A DNA stretch of 64,000 nucleotides. It comes from Mycobacteriaceae bacterium (GTDB lineage Bacteria; Actinomycetota; Actinomycetes; Mycobacteriales; Mycobacteriaceae). Position 1 is the first letter of the stretch. The number at the start of each line of letters is the position of its first letter. Below the pieces are notes generated by a model, which saw nothing but the letters and a program-made list of their open reading frames with translations, was not told the DNA's origin and ran no database searches. Positions 46,850 through 57,378 of the stretch are shown here, piece by piece. The translations under genes were made by a program, and so were the position numbers. The stretch covers positions 1 through 64,000 of the forward strand of contig JAPOKC010000003.1 of NCBI GenBank assembly GCA_029977845.1. Reading direction: 5' to 3'.

Positions 46850-47551
46850 TCAGGCCAGCCTGATCAGCCCATAGTTGTAGGCATGCCGGCGGTAGACCAC
46901 CGAGGGGCGGTCACTCTCCTTGTCGTGGAACAGGAAGAAGTCGTGGCCCACCAACTCCATCTCGTAGAGGGCGTCGTCCACCGTCATCGGCTTGGCCGGA
47001 TGCTCCTTGATCCGGACGATGTGACCGGGTTCGGTGTCCTCGGCCTGGGCCGGCTGCGGGGCCTGGCCGTCCGGTGCGGGTTCGACGGGCTTGAACGCCT
47101 CGGCCAGGTCCAGCGGCGCGGCCGTCGCCTCGTGCAGCGAGACGGGAGTCTTGTCGCCGTAGTGCACCTTCTGGCGGTCCTTGGTCCGGCGCAGCCGGCT
47201 CTCCAGCTTGTGCACGGCGGCCTCGAAGGCCCCGTAGAAGCTGTCGGCGCGACCCTCGCCACGGACCACCGGCCCACGGCCGATGTGCGCGGTGATCTCG
47301 ACATGCTGGGCGTTCTTGCGCTGCCGCCGGTTGTTCTCGTGGGCCAGTTCGACGTCGAAACGGTGGATGGAGTGGTCGATGCGCTCGGCCCGGGACAGTT
47401 TCTGCGCCACGTAGACCCGGTAGTGGTCGGGGATCTCGACGTTGCGGCCCGTCACCTGGATATCGGCGCTGGGGGCGGCTTCGGAGTTCTGGTCGGCGCC
47501 AGTCATGTCGTTTTTATTCAGGGGGGCGGAGTTCACGGAATTGGTTGGCAT
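46850..47551 (-). CDS. hpf: Long-form ribosome hibernation promoting factor
   Basis: 233 residues. The N-terminal S30AE domain reads DIQVTGRNVEIPDHYRVYV, RFDVELAHENNRRQRKNAQ and VEITAHIGRGPVVRGEGRAD. A linker rich in Pro and Glu joins the C-terminal dimerisation domain (VDDALYEMELVGHDFFLFHD, VVYRRHAYNYGLIRL). Long HPF pairs 70S ribosomes into 100S or stabilises them in dormancy; Rv3241c is the counterpart. ATG 47551 is used; ATG 47506 would also keep the whole domain. Confidence 0.9.
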   Translation of the reverse strand: MPTNSVNSAPLNKNDMTGADQNSEAAPSADIQVTGRNVEIPDHYRVYVAQKLSRAERIDHSIHRFDVELAHENNRRQRKNAQHVEITAHIGRGPVVRGEGRADSFYGAFEAAVHKLESRLRRTKDRQKVHYGDKTPVSLHEATAAPLDLAEAFKPVEPAPDGQAPQPAQAEDTEPGHIVRIKEHPAKPMTVDDALYEMELVGHDFFLFHDKESDRPSVVYRRHAYNYGLIRLA

Positions 47552-47609
47552 GCTTGGCAACTCGTTTCTCTGCGGGGCCGCACGGTTTACTCGCGCAGGC
47601 CTGTCGTCG

Positions 47610-47632
47610 ATAGTAGCGCCGGGCCCCGGCGC
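47610..47632 (-). promoter_or_regulatory. hpf promoter with 17-bp palindrome in the spacer
   Basis: Minus-strand TACTAT (47615-47610) fits TANNNT. Directly upstream lies GCGCCGGGCCCCGGCGC (47616-47632), an 8-bp perfect inverted repeat around one C, filling the space where the -10/-35 spacer would be; TTGCGC overlaps its far end. A repressor bound here would block the promoter. The leader would be about 52 bases. Confidence 0.4.
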
Positions 47633-47741
47633 GCAAGGTCGAAGAAAATCACCTCCTCGCCGTCGACGGACGTTACCGCCGACGGTAGTACCACCCACGG
47701 CCCCCGGCCACCTTTTCGATCATGCGTCTACCAATCTGCAA

Positions 47742-48374
47742 TCAAGCCTGCGCGAGGGCGAGCACGGCGGCAACCGGAACGCCCGCGGCGGTCAGTGCGC
47801 GAACAGCTTCCCGGGCGGTGACCCCGGTGGTGACGATGTCGTCGACCAGCAGGACCTCCCCGGCGGGCACTCCCCGGATCACGGCGACCCGGCCGGCGAT
47901 ATTGCGCTCCCGGGCGGCCCCGCGCAGCCCCACCGAGTCGCGGACCAGTGCGGCGGTGCGCAGCACCGGTGCGACCGCGACCCCCGGGCAGGATGCGACG
48001 GCGGTGACGGCGATCCTGGTCACCGGGTCACCGCCGCGCCGGCGGGCCGCCGCCCGGCGGGTCGGGGCCGGCACCACCGTCAGCGGGCACCGCAGCACTC
48101 CCCACTCCAGCAGCCGGTGGATACCCAGCGCCAGTGTCCTGGACAACGGGGCGGTGAGGTCCCGGCGGCCACGTTCCTTGACCGCCACGATCGCCTGCCG
48201 GCGCGGCCCGGCATAACGGCCCAGCGCGAAGACCGGCACTCCGGGGTCGATCCGCGGGCTGATGACGTGCGGCGCGTCGGTGCTGACCTGCAGCGCCGAC
48301 GCGCAGTCCGGGCACCACCGGGTGGACGGGGCGCCGCATCCGCCGCATTCGAGCGGAAGCACCAGGTCAAGCAC
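47742..48374 (-). CDS. ComF-family phosphoribosyltransferase-like protein
   Basis: 210 residues (Rv3242c). An N-terminal zinc-finger-like Cys set (CGGCGAP, WCPDCA) is followed by a PRTase domain with VVPAPTRRAAARRRGGDPV and the PRPP loop VLLVDDIVTTGVT. ComF proteins support DNA uptake elsewhere; in mycobacteria the role is unknown. GTG 48374 begins VLDLVLPLECGG, the usual family start. It lies between lpqB and hpf on the same strand. Confidence 0.85.
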   Translation of the reverse strand: MLDLVLPLECGGCGAPSTRWCPDCASALQVSTDAPHVISPRIDPGVPVFALGRYAGPRRQAIVAVKERGRRDLTAPLSRTLALGIHRLLEWGVLRCPLTVVPAPTRRAAARRRGGDPVTRIAVTAVASCPGVAVAPVLRTAALVRDSVGLRGAARERNIAGRVAVIRGVPAGEVLLVDDIVTTGVTAREAVRALTAAGVPVAAVLALAQA

Positions 48375-48483
48375 GCTCGCAGTGTGGCTGAGCGGTCTGA
48401 CAACCCGGGCCGCGCACGCCGTGCGGAATCTCCACGCCGAGCTCGGGATCTCCGGTCGCGGCGCAGCAGTCGAGTGACTGCCT

Positions 48484-48499
48484 CCCGGCCCTAGCCGGG
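48484..48499 (-). terminator. Small hairpin at the lpqB stop
   Basis: CCCGGC-CCTA-GCCGGG forms a 6-bp stem whose loop carries two bases of the lpqB stop codon (TAG at 48493-48491 on the minus strand). It may terminate or stabilise the mtrA-mtrB-lpqB mRNA; there is no T-tract. Confidence 0.3.
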
Positions 48500-50251
48500 C
48501 AGCACCGGCACCGTTCCCGGCACCATGAACGGCCGGACCTCCGACCACACCTGAGCGTTCTCCCCACTGGTTGCCAGCAGTTGCAGCACCCCGCGGGCAT
48601 CGGCGACGTACACCGCCGACGGATTGGCCGCCACCACCGCGACCGGCATCACCAGGTTGTCCGTCGGACCGTCGGAGTTGACCCCGTCGAGGTTCACATA
48701 GGACACCGGGTGCGCGGCGTCATTGCGGGTGACGACCATGTCGTCACCGGTGCGCCAGGCCAGGGACACCACCGAGTTGCCCAGGCCGAAGCCGATCCGG
48801 CGCGGGTAGGTCAGCGCGAACTCCCCGCCGGGGGTCTGCTCAACCCCGGCCAGCACGACCTGCCCGTCGACCACCATCGCCGCCCGGGTGCTGTCCCGGG
48901 ACAGTTGCAGTTCGGTGATGGCGCCGGGGAACCGGGAGGTGACGGCCGCGGAGTCCACCGGGATGCGGGCGGGCTGGCCGGTGGCCTCCTCGCGGATGAC
49001 CCGCACCACGCTGGTGCCGTCCACCACCACCCAGACCGCGTTGTCCAGCGCCCAGGACGGCCGGGACAGCGTGCGCCCGTCGGTCGCCTGCGCCGCCTGT
49101 CCACCGTCGGGTCCGATCCACAGCGACGCGCCGGCGTCGGGTCCGGGCGGCTTGACGACCGACGCCACATCGGTGCCCTTGCGGGAGAACGCCGCGGCCA
49201 CCTGATCGGGCTGTGCGCCGAAGGATCCGGGAACCTTGGTGGAACCCTGCCCGTCGAGGGAGACCATCTGACCGCCCATCAGGGCGTGCACACCGGCGGT
49301 GGCACCGTCGGCCGCACCCGGATCGGTGGCGGCCACGTCGGTCGCCTTCCAGCCCTCGACGAACCGATCGTCGAGTGGTGCGCCGTCGACGTTAATCAGG
49401 TACGGGCCCTTGATATCCGAGCGGGCCAGCGTCCAGATCAGTTGTGCGGCAACCAATTGCCGGCTCTGCGGATCTGTGGTGTCCAGACCCTCGAGGTCGA
49501 TGCGGGCTCCGCCGTAACCGCGACCGACACCGGTCTTACCGCCGTCGGCGCGGGTGACCGGACCACGCATCTTCAGCGGCGGGCCGAGCAGATTGCGCAC
49601 CGCCTTGGCCATCTCCGGCCGCGGACCCGCGATGAGTTTGTTGACGAGTTCGGTCGCCAGCAGGTCGGGCTCGGACACCGCGACGTAACGCGGATCAGGG
49701 ACGACGGTCGAACCGGTCGGGTCGACGAAGTACAGCGTGTTGCGCTTGTAGGCCGACTGGAACTGCTGCCAGTCCAGGAACACCCCGTTGGGAAGCCGGT
49801 CGATGCGCCAGCCGCCTGAGGTCTGCACCAGTTCGATGGGACCCGGGTCGGGCAGCTGCCCCTCGCCGGTCTCGAACACGCCGATATCGGAGAGCGACCC
49901 GAGGATCTCGGCCTGCATGCTCACTGAAACCTTCTCGGGCACACGGGTTTCGGTGAACACCACCTTGTCGATCAGCAGTGCGCTGCCCTGGTCGTCCCAG
50001 TCCTTGGAGGCCGATTCGGTGAGGAACTGCCGGGCAGCCAGATGACGGTTGGCCGGATCGGCGGTCGCCTTGAGGAACTCCCGCAACAGCTGATCGGGAT
50101 CCATCCCCGGGTTCGGGGTGGGAAGACGCTTGGGGGCGGGCAGCTCCACCGTTCCGATCGCCTGCGGCGCAGAGGAATCCGGCACACCGGCACAGCCGGT
50201 CGCCAGTGCCAGCAACCCGGCCAGCACAACGGTCAGCAGCCGGCGTTTCAC
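48491..50251 (-). CDS. lpqB: Lipoprotein LpqB, MtrAB accessory
   Basis: 586 residues. The lipoprotein signal ends in LALATGC with Cys20 as the lipidated residue. A GerMN-like region (about 150-290) and a C-terminal beta-propeller (about 330-580) follow. LpqB interacts with the MtrB sensor outside the membrane and affects cell division and envelope balance. GTG 50251 overlaps the mtrB TGA (GTGA); mtrA, mtrB and lpqB form one operon. Confidence 0.95.
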   Translation of the reverse strand: MKRRLLTVVLAGLLALATGCAGVPDSSAPQAIGTVELPAPKRLPTPNPGMDPDQLLREFLKATADPANRHLAARQFLTESASKDWDDQGSALLIDKVVFTETRVPEKVSVSMQAEILGSLSDIGVFETGEGQLPDPGPIELVQTSGGWRIDRLPNGVFLDWQQFQSAYKRNTLYFVDPTGSTVVPDPRYVAVSEPDLLATELVNKLIAGPRPEMAKAVRNLLGPPLKMRGPVTRADGGKTGVGRGYGGARIDLEGLDTTDPQSRQLVAAQLIWTLARSDIKGPYLINVDGAPLDDRFVEGWKATDVAATDPGAADGATAGVHALMGGQMVSLDGQGSTKVPGSFGAQPDQVAAAFSRKGTDVASVVKPPGPDAGASLWIGPDGGQAAQATDGRTLSRPSWALDNAVWVVVDGTSVVRVIREEATGQPARIPVDSAAVTSRFPGAITELQLSRDSTRAAMVVDGQVVLAGVEQTPGGEFALTYPRRIGFGLGNSVVSLAWRTGDDMVVTRNDAAHPVSYVNLDGVNSDGPTDNLVMPVAVVAANPSAVYVADARGVLQLLATSGENAQVWSEVRPFMVPGTVPVLPG

Positions 50252-51885
50252 ACCCGCTCCCCCGTCGGCTCGCGGCGTATCTCACCGGCGACCGGCTTGA
50301 GCGGCAGCGGGCTGGTGGTCACCTTGTGCCCGCGGGTCAGCGGCAGGGTGAGCCGGAAGCAGGCGCCCTTGCCCGGTTCACCCCAGGCCTCCAGCCGGCC
50401 CTGGTGCAGCCGGGCGTCCTCGATGCTGATGGCCAGGCCCAGACCGGTTCCGCCGGATCGTCGCACCCGGGACGGATCGGAGCGCCAGAACCGGCTGAAC
50501 ACCAACTTCTCCTCGCCGGGGCGCAGGCCGACACCGTAGTCGCGGACGGTGACCGCCACGGTGTCCTCGTCATCGGCCATCCTGATCCGCACCGGCTTGT
50601 GCTCGGCATGGTCGATGGCATTGGCGATCAGGTTGCGCAGGATGCGCTCGACGCGGCGCTGGTCGACCTCGGCGATGACCTCGTGGTCGGGCATCTCGAC
50701 CTGAAGTTCGATGCCGGCCTCGTCGGCGAGGTGGCCGACCTTGATCAGCGCATTGCCCACCGTCGAGCGCAAATCGACTGCCTCCACGGACAATTCGGCC
50801 ACACCGGCGTCGTGGCGGGAGATCTCCAGCAGGTCGTTGAGCAGTCCCTCGAACCGATCCAGCTCGCTGACCAGAAGTTCGGTTGAGCGGCGCAACGCGG
50901 GGTCGAGGTCCTCGGCGTGGTCGTAGATGAGGTCGGCCGCCATCCGCACGGTGGTCAGCGGGGTGCGCAGCTCGTGGCTGACATCAGAGGTGAACCGGCG
51001 TTGCAGGTTGCCGAACTCCTCCAGGTTGTTGATCTGCCGCTGCAGACTTTCGGCCATGTCGTTGAACGACACCGCCAGCCGGGCCATATCGTCCTCGCCG
51101 CGCACCGGCATCCGCTCGGACAGATGGCCCTCGGCGAACCGCTCGGCGATTCGCGATGCCGACCGCACCGGCAGCACCACCTGCCGGGAGACCAGCAGCG
51201 CGATACCGGCCAGCAGCACCAGCAGCACCAGCCCGCCGGTGGCCATCGTGCCGCGCACCAGCGTGATGGTGTTCTCCTCGCTGGTGAGCGGGAAGATCAG
51301 GTACAACTCGAGATTGCTCACCCGGGACGGCGCCGGGGTTCCGATCAGCAGCGCCGGGCCGGAGAACGTCTCGGTGCGGACCGTCTCGTACTGATAGCTG
51401 ACCTGGCCGGCCTTGACGAAGTCGCGCAGCGAACGCGGGATCTGGTCCACCGGTCCGGCCGAGGTGGCCTCACGCGGTCCGTCGCCGGGGACGATGAGCA
51501 CCGCGTCGAAGGTTCCGGCCAGCCCCGAGGTTCCCGACGCCTGACCGGGTTTCGAGATCAGTGTGTTCCGGGCCAGTTGCAGGCTCGAGTCCAGTGAGCG
51601 CGCCTCCTCACCGCTGACGATCCCGCTGACCGTGCCGCGGGCCCGGTTGATCTCCTCGGTGGCGGCGCGCACCTTGACTTCGAGCACACGATTGGTGATC
51701 TGACTGGTGAGCACGAAGCCAAGCACCACGATGACCACGGCCGAGAGGCCGAGGGTGAGCACCACCACGCGAAGCTGGAGCGAGCGCCGCCAGATCTGCG
51801 CGAGTGAGCGGCCCAGCGCGTTGGTTCCCCGCAGCAGCGGCCCGGACCGCCCCCAGGGGCCCCTGACGCGGGCCCGCACGGTCAC
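50248..51885 (-). CDS. mtrB: Sensor histidine kinase MtrB
   Basis: 545 residues. Two transmembrane segments (about 37-60 and 208-230) enclose an extracellular sensor loop. HAMP, then the phosphorylated His in [11 protein letters not shown] and the ATPase motifs [11 protein letters not shown] and [10 protein letters not shown] follow. MtrB phosphorylates MtrA in response to envelope/osmotic state and the cell-division cycle. GTG 51885 overlaps the mtrA TGA (GTGA). Confidence 0.95.
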   Translation of the reverse strand: MTVRARVRGPWGRSGPLLRGTNALGRSLAQIWRRSLQLRVVVLTLGLSAVVIVVLGFVLTSQITNRVLEVKVRAATEEINRARGTVSGIVSGEEARSLDSSLQLARNTLISKPGQASGTSGLAGTFDAVLIVPGDGPREATSAGPVDQIPRSLRDFVKAGQVSYQYETVRTETFSGPALLIGTPAPSRVSNLELYLIFPLTSEENTITLVRGTMATGGLVLLVLLAGIALLVSRQVVLPVRSASRIAERFAEGHLSERMPVRGEDDMARLAVSFNDMAESLQRQINNLEEFGNLQRRFTSDVSHELRTPLTTVRMAADLIYDHAEDLDPALRRSTELLVSELDRFEGLLNDLLEISRHDAGVAELSVEAVDLRSTVGNALIKVGHLADEAGIELQVEMPDHEVIAEVDQRRVERILRNLIANAIDHAEHKPVRIRMADDEDTVAVTVRDYGVGLRPGEEKLVFSRFWRSDPSRVRRSGGTGLGLAISIEDARLHQGRLEAWGEPGKGACFRLTLPLTRGHKVTTSPLPLKPVAGEIRREPTGERV

Positions 51886-52559
51886 GGCGGTCCGGCCTTG
51901 TATCCCACTCCTCGAACAGTCAGGACGACCTGCGGATTCTCCGGGTCCTTCTCGACCTTGGCCCGCAACCGCTGCACATGCACATTCACCAAACGGGTGT
52001 CCGCCGGGTGCCGGTATCCCCACACCTGTTCGAGGAGCACCTCTCGAGTAAACACCTGCCGCGGTTTACGCGCCAACGCCACCAGCAGGTCGAACTCCAG
52101 CGGGGTGAGCGAGATCTGCTCGCCGTCGCGGGTGACCTTGTGCGCCGGCACGTCGATCTCGATGTCGGCGATGGAGAGCATCTCGGCGGGTTCGTCCTCG
52201 TTGCGTCGCAGCCTGGCCCGAACCCGGGCCACCAGTTCCTTGGGCTTGAACGGCTTCATCACGTAGTCGTCGGCGCCGGATTCCAGGCCCAGCACCACAT
52301 CGACGGTGTCGGTCTTGGCGGTCAGCATGACGATCGGCACTCCGGAGTCCGCCCGCAGCACCCGGCAGACGTCGATGCCGTTCATGCCCGGGAGCATGAG
52401 GTCGAGCAGCACCAGGTCGGGGCGCAGTTCGCGTACCGCCGTCAGTGCCTGCGAGCCGTCGGCGATCACCGCGGTGTCGAAACCCTCGTTGCGCAGGACG
52501 ATGGTCAGCATCTCGGCCAGCGAGGGGTCGTCGTCGACGACGAGAATCCTTTGCCTCAT
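51882..52559 (-). CDS. mtrA: Response regulator MtrA (OmpR family)
   Basis: 225 residues. Receiver domain with the acidic pair at 9-11, phospho-acceptor Asp53 in [10 protein letters not shown] and Lys in VMKPFKP. The winged-helix output domain has [13 protein letters not shown] and [19 protein letters not shown]. MtrA is essential in M. tuberculosis and controls oriC, cell-wall hydrolases and division genes. ATG 52559 begins [12 protein letters not shown]. tuberculosis has three extra residues in front. Confidence 0.96.
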   Translation of the reverse strand: MRQRILVVDDDPSLAEMLTIVLRNEGFDTAVIADGSQALTAVRELRPDLVLLDLMLPGMNGIDVCRVLRADSGVPIVMLTAKTDTVDVVLGLESGADDYVMKPFKPKELVARVRARLRRNEDEPAEMLSIADIEIDVPAHKVTRDGEQISLTPLEFDLLVALARKPRQVFTREVLLEQVWGYRHPADTRLVNVHVQRLRAKVEKDPENPQVVLTVRGVGYKAGPP

Positions 52560-52596
52560 GGCGACTATCGTGTCACCGAATCGCGATAATCCCCTG

Positions 52597-53220
52597 CTAG
52601 AACACGCTGGCGAGTCTCGCTGGCTGCGCGTCGGGCCCGGCCACCGACCAGCGGCCGTGCCAGTTCGCCGCGGCCAGGCCGGCGTAGACGTCCCCGGTCC
52701 GCTGCTGCAGGCCGTCGTCGCGTTCATAGGCGTCCCGGGCCCGGTCGGCCTCGCTGCTCTCCCGGTGCCGGGCGCGCTGCGCGGCCAGTTCGACCGGGAC
52801 GGCGAGCAGGATCTGGTGGTCCGGTTCGGGCAGGCCGAGGCGGCCGTACTCGAGTTCACCGACCCAGGCCACCACCTCGCCGTCGGCGTCCTGGCGCAGC
52901 CTGGCGGCGCTGTAGGCGGCGTTCGAGGCGACGTAGCGGTCCAGGAGGACGATGTCATAGTCCCTGCTCAGCGCGGTGATGTGGTCTTTCGCGCCGGCCC
53001 GGTCAAGGGCGAACAGCACCGCCATCGCGTACACCGACTCCGCCAGGTCACCGTGGCTGCCGTGTAGCGCCTCAGCCGCCAGGTCGGCGTGGATCGACTG
53101 CCCGTAACGGGGAAAGGCCAGCGTGGTCACCGAGCGGCCCTGGTCCTCCAGCGCCCGCTGCAGGCCCTGGGTGAGCGTGCGCTTACCCGCGCCGTCGAGG
53201 CCCTCGATGACGATCAGCAC
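52597..53220 (-). CDS. tmk: Thymidylate kinase
   Basis: 207 residues. The P-loop EGLDGAGKRT (7-16), the DRY motif in LLDRYVASNAAYSAARL and the lid region RARHRESSEADRARD are typical. It makes dTDP from dTMP. GTG 53220 lies 7 bases after TAGGCT, so the mRNA is probably leaderless. The stop is 37 bases before the mtrA start, allowing co-transcription with mtrAB-lpqB. Confidence 0.95.
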   Translation of the reverse strand: MLIVIEGLDGAGKRTLTQGLQRALEDQGRSVTTLAFPRYGQSIHADLAAEALHGSHGDLAESVYAMAVLFALDRAGAKDHITALSRDYDIVLLDRYVASNAAYSAARLRQDADGEVVAWVGELEYGRLGLPEPDHQILLAVPVELAAQRARHRESSEADRARDAYERDDGLQQRTGDVYAGLAAANWHGRWSVAGPDAQPARLASVF

Positions 53221-53227
53221 GCCCGGC

Positions 53228-53233
53228 AGCCTA
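53228..53233 (-). promoter_or_regulatory. -10 box TAGGCT, leaderless tmk promoter
   Basis: Minus-strand TAGGCT is followed after 7 bases by GTG 53220. Confidence 0.55.
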
Positions 53234-53243
53234 AATCACATCC

Positions 53244-53295
53244 ACTCTGCGCACAGATCGCCAATACCGCCGGAACCACGATCTGGACGCAGAGT
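53244..53295. terminator. Long hairpin between sahH and tmk
   Basis: Arms 53244-53260 and 53279-53295 pair at 15 of 17 positions (ACTCTGCG and CAGATCG blocks) around an 18-base loop. It begins 7 bases after the sahH stop and ends just before the tmk promoter, so it probably terminates sahH. No T-tract follows. Confidence 0.6.
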
Positions 53296-53302
53296 CGATG
53301 GG

Positions 53303-54760
<1,458 letters not shown>

Positions 54761-54767
54761 GGTCGAA

Positions 54768-54773
54768 AGATTA
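54768..54773 (-). promoter_or_regulatory. -10 box TAATCT, leaderless sahH promoter
   Basis: Minus-strand TAATCT is followed after 7 bases by ATG 54760. The whole gap to the upstream gene is 21 bases, so there is no room for a leader or riboswitch. Confidence 0.6.
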
Positions 54774-54781
54774 GCCGGGTG

Positions 54782-56248
54782 TCATGACCGGCCGGCGGCC
54801 AGCCTCTGCCCCAGCACCGAATTGCGGCGGCCGTAGAGCGCGTAGACCACGATGCCGACGACCATCCAGATGACGAACCGGATCCAGGTCAGAACCGTCA
54901 GGTTCAGCATCAGCCATACGCATGCCGCGATCGACAGGATGGGCAGCGCCGGCACGAACGGCGCCCGGAAGCCCCGGTTCAGGTCCGGCCGCCTGCGGCG
55001 CAGGATGATCACGCCGGCCGAGACCAGGATGAACGCGAACAGCGTCCCGACGTTGACCATCTCCTCGAGTTTGGACATCGGGAACGCCGTGGCCGCGATC
55101 GCGATCAGCAGGCCGACGACGATGGTGACCCGCACCGGTGCGTCGCGGGTGTTGGTCATCGCCAGACTCCGCGGCAGCAGACCGTCGCGCGCCATCGCGA
55201 ACATCACCCGGGACAACCCGAGCACCAGCACCATCACCACGGTGGTCAGACCGGCCAGCGCACCGATGGAGATGATCTTGGCCGCCCAGTCGATGCCGTT
55301 GAGTTCGAAGGCGGTGGCCAGGTTCACGTGGCCGTCACCGCGCGCGTGCAGTTCGGTATAGCTGACCATGCCTGACAGCACGAATGACACGGCGACATAG
55401 AGCACGGTGACGATGGCCAACGAGGCCAGGATGCCGCGGGCCACATCGCGCTGCGGATTGCGGGTCTCCTCGGCGGTTGTGGCCACCACGTCGAAACCGA
55501 TGAACGCGAAGAACACGATGGAGGCGCCGGCCAGCACGCCGTACCAGCCGTAGTGGCTGCCTCCGCCGCCGGCCAGAAGCGAAAAGACCGATTGATCGAT
55601 TCCGGTGCCGGCAGCGCCCTTGCCGGTCTCGGTGGGCGGAATGAACGGAGTGAAATTATCCGGCTTGATATGGAAGGCGCCGACGGCGATCACCAGCAGC
55701 ACGACGGCCACCTTGATCGCGGTGATCACCGCCGATACGCGCGAGGAGACCTTGGTCCCGACCGCCAGCACCGTGGTGACCACGCCGATGATCAGCAGTG
55801 CGCCCCAGTCGAAGTCGATGAATCCGATCCGAGTCGCCGCACCGGAGAACCCGAAGACCGTTCCCAGATAACTCGACCATCCCTTGGCCACCACCGCCGC
55901 TCCGACGGCGAACTCGAGGATGAGATCCCAGCCGATGATCCAGGCGATGAACTCACCGAAGGTGGCATACGAGAAGGTGTAGGCGCTGCCGGCCACCGGC
56001 AGGGTGGAGGCGAACTCGGCGTAGCACAGCGCGGCCAGCGCGCAGGTGATCGCGGCGATGATGAAGGACACCGACAGCGCAGGGCCGGTGATGTTGGCGA
56101 ACGTGGTGGCGGTGACGGTGAAGATGCCGGCGCCGACGACCACCGACACCCCGAAGACCGTGAGATCCCACCAGGTGAGGTCCTTGCGGAGCCGGGTGGA
56201 CGGCTCATCGGTGTCGAGGATGGACTGTTCGACCGATTTGGTGCGCAC
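54782..56248 (-). CDS. APC-family cationic amino-acid permease
   Basis: 488 residues with 12 transmembrane segments. The first helix has VVVGAGIFTVTATTFANITGP, the substrate-contact GxG region; FIGFDVVATTAEETRNPQRD matches the conserved loop of CAT-type transporters. It probably imports or exchanges basic amino acids. Rv3253c is the counterpart. GTG 56248 follows TAACCT by 8 bases. Confidence 0.9.
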   Translation of the reverse strand: MRTKSVEQSILDTDEPSTRLRKDLTWWDLTVFGVSVVVGAGIFTVTATTFANITGPALSVSFIIAAITCALAALCYAEFASTLPVAGSAYTFSYATFGEFIAWIIGWDLILEFAVGAAVVAKGWSSYLGTVFGFSGAATRIGFIDFDWGALLIIGVVTTVLAVGTKVSSRVSAVITAIKVAVVLLVIAVGAFHIKPDNFTPFIPPTETGKGAAGTGIDQSVFSLLAGGGGSHYGWYGVLAGASIVFFAFIGFDVVATTAEETRNPQRDVARGILASLAIVTVLYVAVSFVLSGMVSYTELHARGDGHVNLATAFELNGIDWAAKIISIGALAGLTTVVMVLVLGLSRVMFAMARDGLLPRSLAMTNTRDAPVRVTIVVGLLIAIAATAFPMSKLEEMVNVGTLFAFILVSAGVIILRRRRPDLNRGFRAPFVPALPILSIAACVWLMLNLTVLTWIRFVIWMVVGIVVYALYGRRNSVLGQRLAAGRS

Positions 56249-56256
56249 GCGCGCAG

Positions 56257-56262
56257 AGGTTA
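56257..56262 (-). promoter_or_regulatory. -10 box TAACCT, leaderless permease promoter
   Basis: Minus-strand TAACCT lies 8 bases before GTG 56248. Confidence 0.45.
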
Positions 56263-56285
56263 CCGGGCCGGGCACGGATCGCGGT

Positions 56286-56298
56286 CGGGTTCGACCCG
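56286..56298 (-). terminator. Small hairpin after the DUF808 gene
   Basis: CGGGT-TCG-ACCCG, a 5-bp stem with a 3-base loop, 13 bases past the DUF808 stop. Weak and without a T-tract. Confidence 0.25.
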
Positions 56299-56310
56299 GC
56301 TGCGGCGGGT

Positions 56311-57318
56311 TCAATGCGCTGCCGGTGCGTCCTTTTCGTCGATGTCCTCTGCGTCGCCCCCTGCGTCCGAACCCTTGGAACGGCGGAAACGCAACCGGTG
56401 CAAGGGGAGCACCGCGATCACTCCCACCACGACGACGCCCACCAGAAGACCGAGCAGGGCTGAGGCCGAAGTGTTGGCGAACCACCCCAGCACACCCCCG
56501 ATCGCGGGTACGCCATGCACCAGGTGCTCGAGTTCGTGGACGAGGTCATAGGGGGCACTCCAGCCCAGCTCATGCAGACCGGCCAGCAAGATATGGCCGC
56601 CGACCCACAACATGGCCACCGTGCCGATCACCGAGAGCCATGCGAGGACCTTGGGCATCGCCGTCAACAGCAACCGCCCGATGCGCTGTGATCGCTGAGA
56701 TGGCCGCTGCGCCAGAACCAGGCCCACGTCGTCCATCTTGACGATCAGTGCGACGACACCGTAGACGGCCGCCGTGATGACCACGGCGACAACAGCGAGA
56801 ATCACGCCGCGGGACACGACCGGTTCCTCGATGACCTCTTTGAGCGCGATCACCATGATCTCCGCCGAGAGGATGAAGTCGGTGCGGATGGCGCCGGCGA
56901 TCGTCGCCGCCTCGGCATCGGGGCCCAATTGCGCCGACGGGCGGTCATGATCGTGATCGTCATGGCGCAGAGAGTGGACGATCTTGTGGGCACCTTCGTA
57001 ACAGAGGTAGCACCCGCCCAGCATCAGGATGATCTCCACCACCGTGGGCGCGATGGAGCTGAGTAGCAGCACCGCAGGGAGGATGATGAGCAATTTGTTT
57101 CGCAGCGAGCCGATCGCGATACGCCGAATGATCGGCAGTTCCCGCTCAGCCTCAAGTCCGTGCACATAGCGTGGGGTGACTGCGGTGTCGTCGACCACCA
57201 CACCGGCGGCTTTGACGCTGGCCCGCCCCGCAGCCGCTCCCACGTCGTCGATTGAGGCCGCGGCGAGCTTGGCCAGCGCAGCGACGTCATCGAGTAGTCC
57301 GACCAGGCCGCCTGCCAT
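56311..57318 (-). CDS. DUF808-family membrane protein (YedI-like)
   Basis: 335 residues. It starts MAGGLVGLLDDVAALAKLAA, the family signature, and has about six to eight hydrophobic segments with a His/Asp-rich cytoplasmic stretch (LRHDDHDHDRP). A charged tail (DAGGDAEDIDEKD) ends it. Function unknown; family members are inner-membrane proteins. A strong GGAGGG lies 6 bases before ATG 57318. Confidence 0.85.
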   Translation of the reverse strand: MAGGLVGLLDDVAALAKLAAASIDDVGAAAGRASVKAAGVVVDDTAVTPRYVHGLEAERELPIIRRIAIGSLRNKLLIILPAVLLLSSIAPTVVEIILMLGGCYLCYEGAHKIVHSLRHDDHDHDRPSAQLGPDAEAATIAGAIRTDFILSAEIMVIALKEVIEEPVVSRGVILAVVAVVITAAVYGVVALIVKMDDVGLVLAQRPSQRSQRIGRLLLTAMPKVLAWLSVIGTVAMLWVGGHILLAGLHELGWSAPYDLVHELEHLVHGVPAIGGVLGWFANTSASALLGLLVGVVVVGVIAVLPLHRLRFRRSKGSDAGGDAEDIDEKDAPAAH

Positions 57319-57378
57319 TCCAGCCCTCCTGTCGAAAGTGGCGCCAAGACGCCGAGCTACCCGCGAGCATCGACGTGT

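Noticed and set aside
52560..52958. Upstream extension of mtrA into tmk
   Set aside because: It is tmk sequence read in another frame; MtrA conservation starts at MRQRILVV.
54761..54781. SAH or SAM riboswitch ahead of sahH
   Set aside because: Only 21 bases separate sahH from the next gene, and a -10 box at 7 bases from ATG implies no leader.
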